25,210 nucleotides of DNA from Ignatzschineria sp. (GCA_030151245.1 JASLEF010000079.1:1-25210); one strand, 5' to 3'. Counted from the first letter of the stretch, positions 1 to 8,563 are shown. Notes: generated by a model not told the origin, from the sequence alone. Program-made: numbers and translations.

Positions 1-1170
1 GAGGGTACAGAAGCGATCTTGATTCTTAATGAAACGCCATTTTATGGTGAGTCAGGTGGTCAAGTTGGGGATACCGGTATTATTGCCGGCGATGGTTTTG
101 AGTTCTTAGTAAAAGATACTAAGAAGCAACAAGATATCTTCTTGCATATTGGGGTTGTGACATCAGGTTCACTTAAAGCATCTGATACTGTAACGGCAAC
201 GATTGATAATACTCGCCGTGAACTTATTAAAAAGAATCACTCAGCAACGCATTTGATGCATGAAGCATTACAAACACTTTTAGGCTCACATATCGAACAG
301 AAAGGTTCACTCGTAACAGATGAACGCCTTCGTTTTGACTTCTCACACAATAAGCCTGTGACATTTGAAGAGTTACAAGCGATTGAGCGTGCTGTGAATG
401 AAGCGATTATGCAAAATGCGAGCGTTGAGATCAACGAAATGGCGATTGATGCCGCTAAAGAGAGAGGCGCGATGGCACTCTTTGGTGAGAAGTATGGCGA
501 TGTTGTTCGTGTGGTAGAGATGGGGAATTCTATCGAACTTTGTGGCGGTACACACGTCTCTGCAACGGGTGATATTGGCCTCTTCAAAATCACACAAGAG
601 ACAGGGATTGCTGCAGGCATTCGTCGTATTGAAGCGGTTACTGGTGCCCATGCTGTAGAGATTATGCTTCAAGAGAGTGCAACGCTTCATGAATTAGGCT
701 TAACGCTTAAAACAGACAGTGCCCATATCGTTTCTAAAGTAGATGCGGCATTAGATGAGAGCAAAGCCCTTCGTAAAGAGCTTGCAAATATTCAATCTAA
801 ACTCGTATTCGCAAACCGTGGTGAGATTCTTGCTAAAGCGGTTGAGATCAACGGTATTAAAGTGATTACGAGCCGTATCGATGGTGCAGATAACCGCTCG
901 CTTCGTGAGTTGTGCGATAATCTGCAATCTGAAACGAAAGGGATTACCCTTTTAGTAGCAGAAGTTGATGGACGTGTTGCACTGGTCACTAGTGTCGATA
1001 AAGCACTGACCTCTCAACTTAAAGCCGGCGAGCTTCTTAATGTTGCGGCAACAGAAGTTGGTGGAAAAGGCGGCGGTCGACCTGATTCAGCAACAGGTGG
1101 TGGTACTGAGCCTGCGAATATTCAAAAAGCAATTGATAGTGCTCTTAACTGGATTAAATCAAAAATATAG
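1..1170 (+). CDS. alaS: Alanine--tRNA ligase, C-terminal part (5' end outside window)
   Basis: Alanyl-tRNA synthetase charges tRNA-Ala in the cytoplasm and also hydrolyses mischarged Ser/Gly-tRNA-Ala. The reading frame is open from base 1, so the gene starts upstream and only about the last 389 codons are present; the N-terminal aminoacylation core is missing from view. What is seen is the editing domain and C-Ala region. TPFYGESGGQVGD near the start is the family motif that opens the editing domain. The zinc-binding editing signature is present as HSATH (HxxxH) and CGGTH. A coiled region near residues 235-260 of the visible part is followed by the glycine-rich C-Ala motif GGKGGGRPD close to the end. 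The length of the visible part fits a full-length bacterial AlaRS of about 870-880 residues. A rho-independent terminator follows directly. Identification is very secure. Confidence 0.97.
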   Translation, partial: EGTEAILILNETPFYGESGGQVGDTGIIAGDGFEFLVKDTKKQQDIFLHIGVVTSGSLKASDTVTATIDNTRRELIKKNHSATHLMHEALQTLLGSHIEQKGSLVTDERLRFDFSHNKPVTFEELQAIERAVNEAIMQNASVEINEMAIDAAKERGAMALFGEKYGDVVRVVEMGNSIELCGGTHVSATGDIGLFKITQETGIAAGIRRIEAVTGAHAVEIMLQESATLHELGLTLKTDSAHIVSKVDAALDESKALRKELANIQSKLVFANRGEILAKAVEINGIKVITSRIDGADNRSLRELCDNLQSETKGITLLVAEVDGRVALVTSVDKALTSQLKAGELLNVAATEVGGKGGGRPDSATGGGTEPANIQKAIDSALNWIKSKI

Positions 1171-1213
1171 GGCTCTAACCCTTTCATATCAAACTAAAAA
1201 CTTTTGAAACCAT

Positions 1214-1249
1214 AAAACGGTATTGTAATACTATACAATGCCGTTTTTT
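1214..1249 (+). terminator. Rho-independent terminator after alaS
   Basis: The arms at 1214-1227 and 1234-1247 form a 14-pair stem with one G-U pair and a 6-base loop. The right arm runs into a T6 tract at 1244-1249. It lies 43 bases after the alaS stop, so it ends the alaS transcript. Confidence 0.9.
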
Positions 1250-1315
1250 ATCGTTATTATTTTAAGACGATAAGACGACTATAACAATTATAGAAAAGCC
1301 AAGGGAAATAGATTC

Positions 1316-2506
1316 ATGTCAATTATTCAAAGAGAAGCGCTCCTCGCTTATGAGCCACAATTAATCCAATACCGCCGTTATCTTCATCAACATCCTGAGC
1401 TCTCTTTTGAAGAGACAAAAACACAGGAATTTATCACAAAAGAGATGTCAAAACTTGAACATGCAGTCATCTCTCATCCTGTGGGAAATGCTATTTTAGT
1501 AAAATTTATAACAGGAAAACCGGGCCCTAAAATTGGACTTCGAGGCGATATTGATGCATTAGCAATTGAAGAGGATCGTGACGATATTGACTTTAAATCT
1601 AAAACACCAGGAAAAATGCATGCCTGCGGTCATGACGCACATACCGCAATGCTTATGATGGCATGCCATTATTTCAATGATCACTTTGACACACTCACAG
1701 GGGAAGTATGGGCAATCTTCCAGCATGCAGAAGAGGTTCTTCCTGGCGGTGCACAAGAACTTGTAGCAACAGGTCTTTTTCACGAATTAGACTTCATTTA
1801 TGGACACCATCTTTGGACGCTCCTCCCCACCGGAACAATCGATCTTAAAGTCGGGGCTGTAACTTCGAACACTGATGTATACAGTGCCAAAATTTTTGGG
1901 AAAGGAGGACATTCATCAGAACCCCAGAACTGCATTGATCCTGTTGTGATTGCTGCACAAATTGTCAGCCAAATGCAGACGATTGTCGCACGCCAAATTG
2001 CCCCTTTAGAGGCAGGAGTATTAAGTAATACTTATATTAATGCGGGGCGTAAAAATGCGCTCAATGTTATTCCGAGCTATGCAGAAATTGGAGGCAGTGT
2101 TCGTTCTACAACACCAGAGATGCGCGAATTATTCCAAAAATCTATTACACGAATTATTCAATCAACCTGTGATAATTTCGAAGCTCATTGTGAAATTGAT
2201 TATCAGCTAGGATATGGCATGACGAATAATGATCCTGAAAAAACGGCTTTTATACGTGAATTTGCCACTCAAATTCCAGAAGCAAATGTCATTGCTAATC
2301 CAACTTATCTTGCAGGGGAAGACTTCAGTGCTTTTGCTGAGATTATTCCTGCCACGTTTGCCTTTATTGGCGTAGGTAACACTGAAAAAGATTGTATCTA
2401 TCCGCATCATCACCCTAAATTTAATATGGATGAAGCAGGATTTCTTCTAGGTCTACAGATGTTTGTGAATGCGGTGGTCAATTACCCTGTATACTTTAAG
2501 AAATAA
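1316..2506 (+). CDS. M20-family metal-dependent amidohydrolase (hippurate / N-acyl-amino-acid hydrolase type)
   Basis: The 396-residue product belongs to peptidase family M20 (subfamily D: hippurate hydrolase, IAA-amino-acid hydrolase, N-acetyl-diaminopimelate deacetylase). These cytoplasmic enzymes use two metals, usually Zn or Mn, to cleave N-acyl or N-aryl amide bonds of amino acids. Visible motifs in order are HPELSFEE (26-33), GLRGDIDAL (74-82), HACGHDAH with metal ligands C104 and H106, FQHAEE with E139/E140, GHH around 164, the dimerisation-domain GKGGHSSEP (196-203) and a C-terminal PHHHPKF histidine ligand. Cys104 in place of a histidine ligand is typical of subfamily D. The ATG is preceded by AAGGGA about 10 bases upstream. 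The gene appears monocistronic, with a terminator on each side. The substrate cannot be told from sequence alone; hippurate, N-acetyl amino acids and auxin conjugates are all possible. Confidence 0.9.
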   Translation: MSIIQREALLAYEPQLIQYRRYLHQHPELSFEETKTQEFITKEMSKLEHAVISHPVGNAILVKFITGKPGPKIGLRGDIDALAIEEDRDDIDFKSKTPGKMHACGHDAHTAMLMMACHYFNDHFDTLTGEVWAIFQHAEEVLPGGAQELVATGLFHELDFIYGHHLWTLLPTGTIDLKVGAVTSNTDVYSAKIFGKGGHSSEPQNCIDPVVIAAQIVSQMQTIVARQIAPLEAGVLSNTYINAGRKNALNVIPSYAEIGGSVRSTTPEMRELFQKSITRIIQSTCDNFEAHCEIDYQLGYGMTNNDPEKTAFIREFATQIPEANVIANPTYLAGEDFSAFAEIIPATFAFIGVGNTEKDCIYPHHHPKFNMDEAGFLLGLQMFVNAVVNYPVYFKK

Positions 2507-2543
2507 TAAACTTGAAGTAATAAAGTTAATCATTAAATGCTAC

Positions 2544-2567
2544 AGCTCTCTTTATGAGAGCTTTTTT
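2544..2567 (+). terminator. Rho-independent terminator after the amidohydrolase
   Basis: A perfect 7-pair stem (2544-2550 with 2556-2562) has a 5-base loop and runs into T6 at 2562-2567. It lies 37 bases after the stop codon. Confidence 0.85.
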
Positions 2568-3342
2568 ATATCGATACACTCCTCGCATATTTACCTGTTC
2601 AAATCACTTTCCCATTATCCACTCATGAAAAGATCACAACAGCGCTCATCTGCCTTCTCGTTATTAACGAGCTAAAATTTCAATCTAATAAACGCTGCCA
2701 TACCGACCTTTCTCATCGCAATACTTCCCTACTCTTTTAACAAAATGCTTCAATAGCTACTATCTATAGATAGAGTCAGCAAGGTTTCACAATATTTCAA
2801 AAAACACGTAAACATTAAACTTAGACCTATTTCAAACTCCAACTAATTGTTAATATTGTTATTTTTTAACAGTCGTTACTACAAAATATTTTTCCAATCT
2901 AAGGCCGAGAAAGGACTCTTGCTGTTTCTAAACGCTCTTTATCCGACTATCTGAACTATCAAAAAGCTTTAATAATAGAAACTTATTCTCCCTTTATTTG
3001 TATAAAATCAGATATATGTTTAATTTAAATAGAACTTATTCGCAAGATTTCTATTTAACAGTTAAACTACTACTTATTACTTACCTAAAAAAACCAATCA
3101 TTGATACTTATAAAATTACCAAAAAACAAGAAATGTCACTGATCATTTAACTTTAACTGAAGAGATCGAGAGAAAACTTTCATTAACTTTAATTTTTAAT
3201 ATTATTTACTGACAATGAACTGTTTTTTTAATAGGGTTAAGATAATATAATAAGTTATAAAAAATTGACTAAATCTGAGCAGCTAAAGTAGCAAATGATG
3301 GTGTTTTAGCTCCTATTCTGATTATTAACCTGAGGTTTCCAA
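2568..3342. other. AT-rich gene-free stretch upstream of the efflux-type operon
   Basis: No convincing gene is seen on either strand across these 775 bases: frames are short, lack ribosome-binding sites and match no family I know. The stretch holds several dyads: CTCGTTA-T-TAACGAG at 2657-2671, a perfect 14-base palindrome CTATCTATAGATAG at 2760-2773, and a nested hairpin at 3018-3067. A TATAAT at 3246-3251 and a TTGACT at 3267-3272 are promoter-like, but neither has a good partner at normal spacing. It is likely the long regulatory region or 5' leader of the downstream operon, with a ribosome-binding site (TGAGG) at 3331-3335. Confidence 0.5.
3018..3067. repeat. Nested inverted repeat / hairpin in the efflux operon upstream region
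   Basis: TTAAATAGAA (3025-3034) pairs perfectly with TTCTATTTAA (3049-3058). Outside it GTTTAA (3018-3023) pairs with TTAAAC (3062-3067), and inside it CTT (3035-3037) pairs with AAG (3044-3046). This makes about 19 pairs in total, interrupted by small bulges. The region is AT-rich, so part of this could be chance. It lies about 280 bases before the HlyD-family start and could be an operator or a transcript structure. Confidence 0.4.
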
Positions 3343-4434
3343 ATGCAAAAAAGCAATCGTAGAAAATATATTATTGGTGGTATTGTCATCATTGGACTCA
3401 TTATCATTGCAAACTATTTTTTAAATCGTGACCAAATGGAAGGGTTTATCAAAAGTAATGGGCGTATTGAAGTGACTCCGCTAGATATTGCCACAAAACT
3501 CCCTGGTCGTATTGAAAAGATCTTAGTGGATGAAGGGGATTATGTCGAAGAGGGTCAACTGCTTGCCATTATGCAATTAGACTCTTTGGAGGCGCAATTG
3601 GCAGAAGCTGAAGCTTATCATCAACAAGCCAAGCACCAAGCCAATTCTGCTGAAGCAGTGATCCAGGCTCGTGAAAGTGATAAAGTGGCAGCAACTGCAG
3701 CAGTATCTGCTGCCGAAAGCCAACTATATGCCGCAGAAAAGAAATTAACTCGGATCCAAACTATCGTCAAAAGAGGCGCTGCAACGGAACAAGATTTAGA
3801 TGATCAGGAAGCATATACCCGCGTACTTCAGTCTCAAGTTGCAACAGCAAACTCTAAGGTATTAGCCGCACAAGCAGCTATTGATGCCGCAAAAGCACAA
3901 TTTATTGCCGCAGAATCGCAGGTCACAGCAGCAGAAGCGACAATTAACCGTGTGAAAGCAGATATAAAAGATGCAAATTTGATAGCGCCTGTCACAGGCC
4001 GTATTCAATACCGTATCTCAGAGCCCTCTGAAGTATTAGGGGCGGGAGGAAAAGTCTTAAATCTTCTAGATATGTCAAAAGTCTATATGACATTTTTTGT
4101 ACCTACGGAATATACGGGCTTTCTCATTGAGGGCAAAGAAGATGGTACTGAAGTACGAATTCTTTTAGATGTCGCACCAGACTCTCCAATTCCTGCTCGC
4201 GTCACATTTGTATCGCCAGAAGCACAATTCACTCCTAAAACTGTCGAAACGCAAAATGAGCGCCAAAAATTAATGTATCGCGTCAAAGCGCAGATTAACC
4301 CAATGTTATTAGATCGTTATCAAAAATATATTAAAACCGGCGTTACGGGTGAAGCTTACATTAAAGTGGATCCTAATAAAAAATGGCCTGCATTCTTAAA
4401 TGGCCCTCTAATTGATGAAGCAAATACCCCCTAA
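3343..4434 (+). CDS. HlyD-family membrane fusion (periplasmic adaptor) protein, YhiI-like
   Basis: The 363-residue product is a periplasmic adaptor that would connect an inner-membrane ABC exporter to an outer-membrane channel. It starts with a short basic stretch and a single N-terminal membrane anchor (about 9-26, IIGGIVIIGLIIIANYF). Next come a biotinyl-lipoyl-like half (PGRIEKILVDEGDYVEEGQ, about 53-71), a long alanine- and glutamine-rich coiled coil (about 85-215), the second lipoyl half (DANLIAPVTGRIQYR, about 211-225) and a beta-barrel domain. Anchoring is by transmembrane helix; no lipobox is seen. Length and layout match E. coli YhiI (about 355 residues), and the next two genes match RbbA and YhhJ in the same order, which strengthens the call. 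The start has TGAGG 7 bases upstream. The exported substrate is unknown. Confidence 0.9.
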   Translation: MQKSNRRKYIIGGIVIIGLIIIANYFLNRDQMEGFIKSNGRIEVTPLDIATKLPGRIEKILVDEGDYVEEGQLLAIMQLDSLEAQLAEAEAYHQQAKHQANSAEAVIQARESDKVAATAAVSAAESQLYAAEKKLTRIQTIVKRGAATEQDLDDQEAYTRVLQSQVATANSKVLAAQAAIDAAKAQFIAAESQVTAAEATINRVKADIKDANLIAPVTGRIQYRISEPSEVLGAGGKVLNLLDMSKVYMTFFVPTEYTGFLIEGKEDGTEVRILLDVAPDSPIPARVTFVSPEAQFTPKTVETQNERQKLMYRVKAQINPMLLDRYQKYIKTGVTGEAYIKVDPNKKWPAFLNGPLIDEANTP

Positions 4435-4443
4435 TGAGTGGCT

Positions 4444-4475
4444 CCTCCCACATCGAATAGTCATCGGGTGGGAGG
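4444..4475 (+). promoter_or_regulatory. Intercistronic hairpin between adaptor and ABC gene
   Basis: CCTCCCAC (4444-4451) pairs perfectly with GTGGGAGG (4468-4475): eight mostly G-C pairs with a 16-base loop. No T tract follows, so it is not a classical terminator. It may protect the upstream mRNA end or partly reduce read-through into the ABC gene, setting the ratio of adaptor to transporter. Confidence 0.55.
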
Positions 4476-4529
4476 TCTCTCAACTTAGTCGTTCCTGTTT
4501 CTCATTACATTCATAAGGAATCTCCATCG

Positions 4530-7316
4530 ATGATTATGAAAGAAAACGTCGTATCTCTCAAAAATGTCTCTCTCTATTATGGAGAAAACTGTGCGCTCAA
4601 TGATCTCTCTATTAATTTCCCTAGTGGAATTATTACCGGGATGATTGGGCCTGATGGCGTTGGAAAATCAACCTTACTCTCTCTTGTTTCCGGGGCTCGA
4701 AAAATTCAGTCAGGAGACATCACCGTATTAGGGGGGGATATGCGGCTAAAAGAGGTAAGAGATATCATTTGCCCTCGTATTGCTTATATGCCGCAAGGAT
4801 TAGGAAAGAACCTCTACCCTACACTTTCGGTAGAAGAAAACTTACAGTTCTTTGGTCGCCTTTTTGGTCATAATGCACAAGAGCGTCGTCAACGTATTGA
4901 TGATTTGACCAAAAGTACAGGACTCTATAACTTTTTAGATCGTCCTGCAGGGAAACTATCTGGAGGAATGAAACAAAAATTAGGATTATGTTGTGCTTTA
5001 ATTCATGACCCAGATCTACTCATTCTAGATGAACCCACGACTGGCGTTGACCCATTAGCCCGCTCCCAATTTTGGGATCTTATTAATCGTATCCGAATGG
5101 AACGCCCCTCCATGAGTGTCATTGTGGCCACAGCCTACATGGATGAGGCTGAACGATTTGATTGGCTTATTGCGATGGATGACGGCAAAATTCTTGCCAC
5201 GGGAACGACCGAAGAACTCTTAAATAGAACCCAAACTGATAATTTAGAGTCCGCCTTTATCTCACTTCTTCCTGAAGAGAAAAAAGAGGGTTATGAACCC
5301 ATTGTCGTTCCTCCTCTAGAGATTAACGAAAACACTCCCGTTGCAATTAAAGCTGAAGGGCTAACCATGCGCTTTGGCAATTTTACTGCCGTCGACAATG
5401 TCAGCTTTGAAATTCAAAAAGGGGAAATCTTTGGTTTCTTAGGATCTAATGGCTGTGGTAAATCTACAACCATGAAAATGCTGACCGGTCTTTTACCTGC
5501 GACAGAAGGAAGAGCCTGGCTCTTTGGTAAAGAGATTGATTCTGAGGATATTAATACACGTAAACGCGTCGGTTATATGTCTCAAGCCTTTTCGCTTTAT
5601 AGCGAGCTAACCGTATTACAAAATCTCGTTTTACATGCCAAATTATTCCATGTCCCCCCTCATAAAATTGATGCCCGCGTCGAAGAGATGGTCCATCGTT
5701 TTGAATTGAAAACAGTCTTAAATAAACTCCCAGAAGATATTCCTCTAGGTATGAAACAACGCCTCTCTCTCGCTGTGGCAATGGTCCATAAGCCTGAATT
5801 GCTGATTCTAGATGAACCTACTTCCGGTGTAGACCCTGTGGCACGAGACAGTTTTTGGCGTCTACTCATTGAACTCTCTCGTAAAGATGGCGTCACAATA
5901 TTTATCTCCACTCACTTTATGAATGAAGCATTGCGTTGTGATCGAATGTCAATGATGCATGCCGGAAAAGTACTTGATAGCGACACTCCACAAAATCTTG
6001 TCGTCAAGCAACAAACAGAGACGCTAGAAGAGGCTTTTATTAAATACCTCTTAGATGCCGGGGCCGGAGATGATATTCCTGCTGATGAGACAACGGATAA
6101 TCTCGCCACCCATGTTAATAACAAAACTTCAGATACTACTCCTGAAGAGCCTCTATTAATAGAGCCTGACCCTGAAAAAGAAAAACCTAAGCGTTTTAGC
6201 CTACAGCGCTTACTCAGTTATACTTGGCGCGAAACATTAGAACTACGTCGTGATCCCGTTAGAGCAACGCTAGCATTACTGGGCTCGCTTATTTTAATGG
6301 CGACTGTCGGTTACGGTATCACACTAGATGTTGAAGATCTTCCTTATGCTATTTTGGATCGAGATCAAACATCTCTAAGTACCAGCTATGCCAATAATAT
6401 TGCCGGCTCTCGTTATTTTATAGAACATGCACCGATCCATAATTACGAAGAACTCGATCGCAGAATGCGAAGCTCAGAGCTCGCTCTCGCTATTGAAATC
6501 CCTCCCAACTTTGCTCGAAATGTATCCAAAGGCTCTCCCGTTGATATCGCCGTGTGGGTAGATGGTGCGATGCCACAGCGTGCAGAAACAATTCGAGGCT
6601 ATGTTCAGGGACTACATATTGATTGGCTGCAGAAAGAGGCGAAATACCAGTATGGATTAGATTTAACGCCAGAATTCAATGTAGAGGTCCGTTATCGCTA
6701 TAACCCTGATGTCAAAAGCCTTATGGCAATTGTTCCGGGAGTTATCCCCATTATGCTACTTCTGATTCCTGCCATGCTTGCAGCCCTTTCAGTCGTTAGA
6801 GAAAAAGAGCTTGGCTCGATCACTAATCTCTATGTAACACCCGTTACAAAAATAGAATTTCTCCTTGGAAAGCAGCTTCCTTACGTGATCATTGCACTTT
6901 TAAACTTTATCTTAATGGTTTGTATGGCCATTGTAGTTTTTGGTGTTCCTGTTAAGGGCGGATTATTGACACTCACAATGGCTGCTATTTTCTTCTCCAT
7001 CTTCTCTACGGGATTTGGTCTTTTAGCATCAAGTTTTACTAGCAGCCAAATTGGCGCCATGTTCTTCACGATTGTCGGTACCTTAATTCCTGCAATACAA
7101 TTTGCGGGTATGCTCAACCCCGTAAGCTCTATGGATGGAATATCTCGTTTAATTGGGGAGATCTACCCTGCTTCTCATATGCTAACTGTTTCTCGTGGTA
7201 TCTTCAGCAAAGCACTCTACTTTAGTGATCTTTCCGGAGAAATATTTGTCTTAATGCTTGGTGGCCCGCTCATTGTCCTTTGTAGCGTCCTTTTACTCAA
7301 AAAACAGGATTCTTAA
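4530..7316 (+). CDS. rbbA: Double-NBD ABC protein with C-terminal ABC-2 membrane domain, RbbA-like
   Basis: The 928-residue product has two ATP-binding domains and an ABC-2 permease domain in one chain, the layout of E. coli RbbA/YhiH (about 911 residues), described as a ribosome-bound ATPase but encoded with a drug-efflux-type adaptor and permease. NBD1 has Walker A GPDGVGKST (40-48), signature LSGGM (143-147) and Walker B LLILDE (163-168). NBD2 has Walker A GSNGCGKST (305-313), Walker B LLILDE (424-429) and switch His462. NBD2's signature is degenerate (IPLGM, 404-408), and NBD1 has Ala202 where the switch His should be. An acidic linker (about 511-555) leads to a membrane helix near 579-597, a large extracytoplasmic loop and a cluster of C-terminal helices (about 737-925). 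AAGGAA sits 9 bases before the ATG. The next gene starts one base after its stop, so the two are almost certainly translated together. Confidence 0.9.
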   Translation: MIMKENVVSLKNVSLYYGENCALNDLSINFPSGIITGMIGPDGVGKSTLLSLVSGARKIQSGDITVLGGDMRLKEVRDIICPRIAYMPQGLGKNLYPTLSVEENLQFFGRLFGHNAQERRQRIDDLTKSTGLYNFLDRPAGKLSGGMKQKLGLCCALIHDPDLLILDEPTTGVDPLARSQFWDLINRIRMERPSMSVIVATAYMDEAERFDWLIAMDDGKILATGTTEELLNRTQTDNLESAFISLLPEEKKEGYEPIVVPPLEINENTPVAIKAEGLTMRFGNFTAVDNVSFEIQKGEIFGFLGSNGCGKSTTMKMLTGLLPATEGRAWLFGKEIDSEDINTRKRVGYMSQAFSLYSELTVLQNLVLHAKLFHVPPHKIDARVEEMVHRFELKTVLNKLPEDIPLGMKQRLSLAVAMVHKPELLILDEPTSGVDPVARDSFWRLLIELSRKDGVTIFISTHFMNEALRCDRMSMMHAGKVLDSDTPQNLVVKQQTETLEEAFIKYLLDAGAGDDIPADETTDNLATHVNNKTSDTTPEEPLLIEPDPEKEKPKRFSLQRLLSYTWRETLELRRDPVRATLALLGSLILMATVGYGITLDVEDLPYAILDRDQTSLSTSYANNIAGSRYFIEHAPIHNYEELDRRMRSSELALAIEIPPNFARNVSKGSPVDIAVWVDGAMPQRAETIRGYVQGLHIDWLQKEAKYQYGLDLTPEFNVEVRYRYNPDVKSLMAIVPGVIPIMLLLIPAMLAALSVVREKELGSITNLYVTPVTKIEFLLGKQLPYVIIALLNFILMVCMAIVVFGVPVKGGLLTLTMAAIFFSIFSTGFGLLASSFTSSQIGAMFFTIVGTLIPAIQFAGMLNPVSSMDGISRLIGEIYPASHMLTVSRGIFSKALYFSDLSGEIFVLMLGGPLIVLCSVLLLKKQDS

Positions 7317-7317
7317 G

Positions 7318-8448
7318 ATGGTCAAAAATAATATTGAAAATATCTATAATCTTGGCGTCAAAGAGCTCTGGAGTCTCATCCGAGACCCTATTTTACTCAT
7401 CTTAATTGCGTTCACTTTTACAGTCTCCGTCTATACAGCAGCAACAGCTGTTCCTGATGGCTTACAAAATGCGAGTATCGCTATTATTGATGAGGATCGC
7501 TCTACACTTTCAGAACGAATTCAAGGCGCGTTTTATCCACCACAATTTACGTTACCTGATGAAATTACTCTCAGCGAAATGGACTCGGGACTAGATCGAG
7601 GTGAATATACCTTCGCACTCAATATACCGCCCTCCTTTCAACAGGATTTACTAGGTCATCGTCACCCTACAATGCAACTCAATATCGATGCCACAAGAAT
7701 GACGCAAGGCTTTACCGGCAATATGATCATTAATCAGATTATTAATGCTGAAATTAATGAGTACCTTGCTCGAGAGCGCTCTGCTGTCAACCTTCCTGTT
7801 AATCTCACAGAAAGAATGCGTTTTAACCCCAATCTCACAGCCTCTTGGTTTGGTGCACTAATTGAAGTGATTAACCTTGTCACAATGTTATCCATCATTT
7901 TAACAGGCGCTGCAGTTATTCGTGAACGTGAACGTGGCACTATTGAACATCTTTTGGTCATGCCATTAACCCCTTTTCAAATTATGCTTTCAAAAGTATG
8001 GTCAATGGGATTAGTCGTATTAATTGCGGCATCTTTATCACTTATTTTCGTCGTACAGGGTGCATTAAATGTCCCGATCGAAGGATCTATCACCCTCTTC
8101 GTCATCGGTGCCGCACTCAATCTATTTGCCACAACCTCCATCGGGATCTATCTTGCGACTATTGCCAGAAACATGCCGCAATTTGGAATGCTTTTACTAT
8201 TGGTATTAGTGCCGTTACAAATGCTTTCTGGAGGAATGACCCCAAGAGAAAGTATGCCAGAATTGATTCAATACATCATGTTAGCGGCCCCCACCACTCA
8301 CTTTATTGAGCTCGGAAAAGCGATTCTCTTTAGGGGAGCTGGCATCTCTATTGTCTGGCCATCAATGTGTTATCTCCTACTCATCGGTTCTACTTTCTTC
8401 TTTTTCGCACATCAGCGTTTTAGAGATACCATAGGGCGAATGGCGTAG
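7318..8448 (+). CDS. yhhJ: ABC-2 type transporter permease, YhhJ-like
   Basis: The 376-residue product has the ABC-2 exporter permease layout: one N-terminal membrane helix (about 23-43), a large extracytoplasmic domain (about 45-170) and a cluster of C-terminal helices. It resembles the C-terminal membrane half of the preceding RbbA-like protein, so the two probably pair as the two transmembrane halves of one transporter driven by its NBDs. The frame is open further upstream (a GTG at 7258). I chose the ATG at 7318 because ACAGGA lies 8 bases before it, the preceding gene stops at 7316, and the resulting length matches E. coli YhhJ (about 374). Residues added by the upstream start would be translated from within rbbA and are not family-like. 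It is the last gene of the operon and is followed by a bidirectional terminator. Confidence 0.9.
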   Translation: MVKNNIENIYNLGVKELWSLIRDPILLILIAFTFTVSVYTAATAVPDGLQNASIAIIDEDRSTLSERIQGAFYPPQFTLPDEITLSEMDSGLDRGEYTFALNIPPSFQQDLLGHRHPTMQLNIDATRMTQGFTGNMIINQIINAEINEYLARERSAVNLPVNLTERMRFNPNLTASWFGALIEVINLVTMLSIILTGAAVIRERERGTIEHLLVMPLTPFQIMLSKVWSMGLVVLIAASLSLIFVVQGALNVPIEGSITLFVIGAALNLFATTSIGIYLATIARNMPQFGMLLLLVLVPLQMLSGGMTPRESMPELIQYIMLAAPTTHFIELGKAILFRGAGISIVWPSMCYLLLIGSTFFFFAHQRFRDTIGRMA

Positions 8449-8464
8449 CGAGTGATTAAAATTA

Positions 8465-8500
8465 AATAGAGAGGCTCAATATTCCTACAGCCTCTCTATT
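8465..8500. terminator. Bidirectional terminator between convergent genes
   Basis: AATAGAGAGGCT (8465-8476) pairs perfectly with AGCCTCTCTATT (8489-8500): 12 pairs with a 12-base loop. It sits between the yhhJ stop on the plus strand and the methyltransferase stop on the minus strand, so it can end both transcripts. The T-rich tail is better on the minus-strand reading. Confidence 0.75.
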
Positions 8501-8563
8501 ATCAACAAAAAGTCTATTGAAATAGATGGGTGTCAGCATCCCTTCTACCCTATGACGCTAGCC

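Noticed and set aside
237..690. Two overlapping minus-strand frames (127 and 105 codons) opposite alaS
   Set aside because: They lie wholly antisense to the conserved AlaRS editing domain, have no recognisable motifs, and overlap each other in different frames.
2469..2675. 68-codon frame running from the amidohydrolase end through its terminator
   Set aside because: It contains the terminator hairpin as coding sequence and has no family match.
7258..7317. Upstream GTG start for the YhhJ-like gene, adding 20 residues
   Set aside because: It lies inside rbbA and lacks a ribosome-binding site; the ATG at 7318 has ACAGGA upstream and gives the family's normal length.
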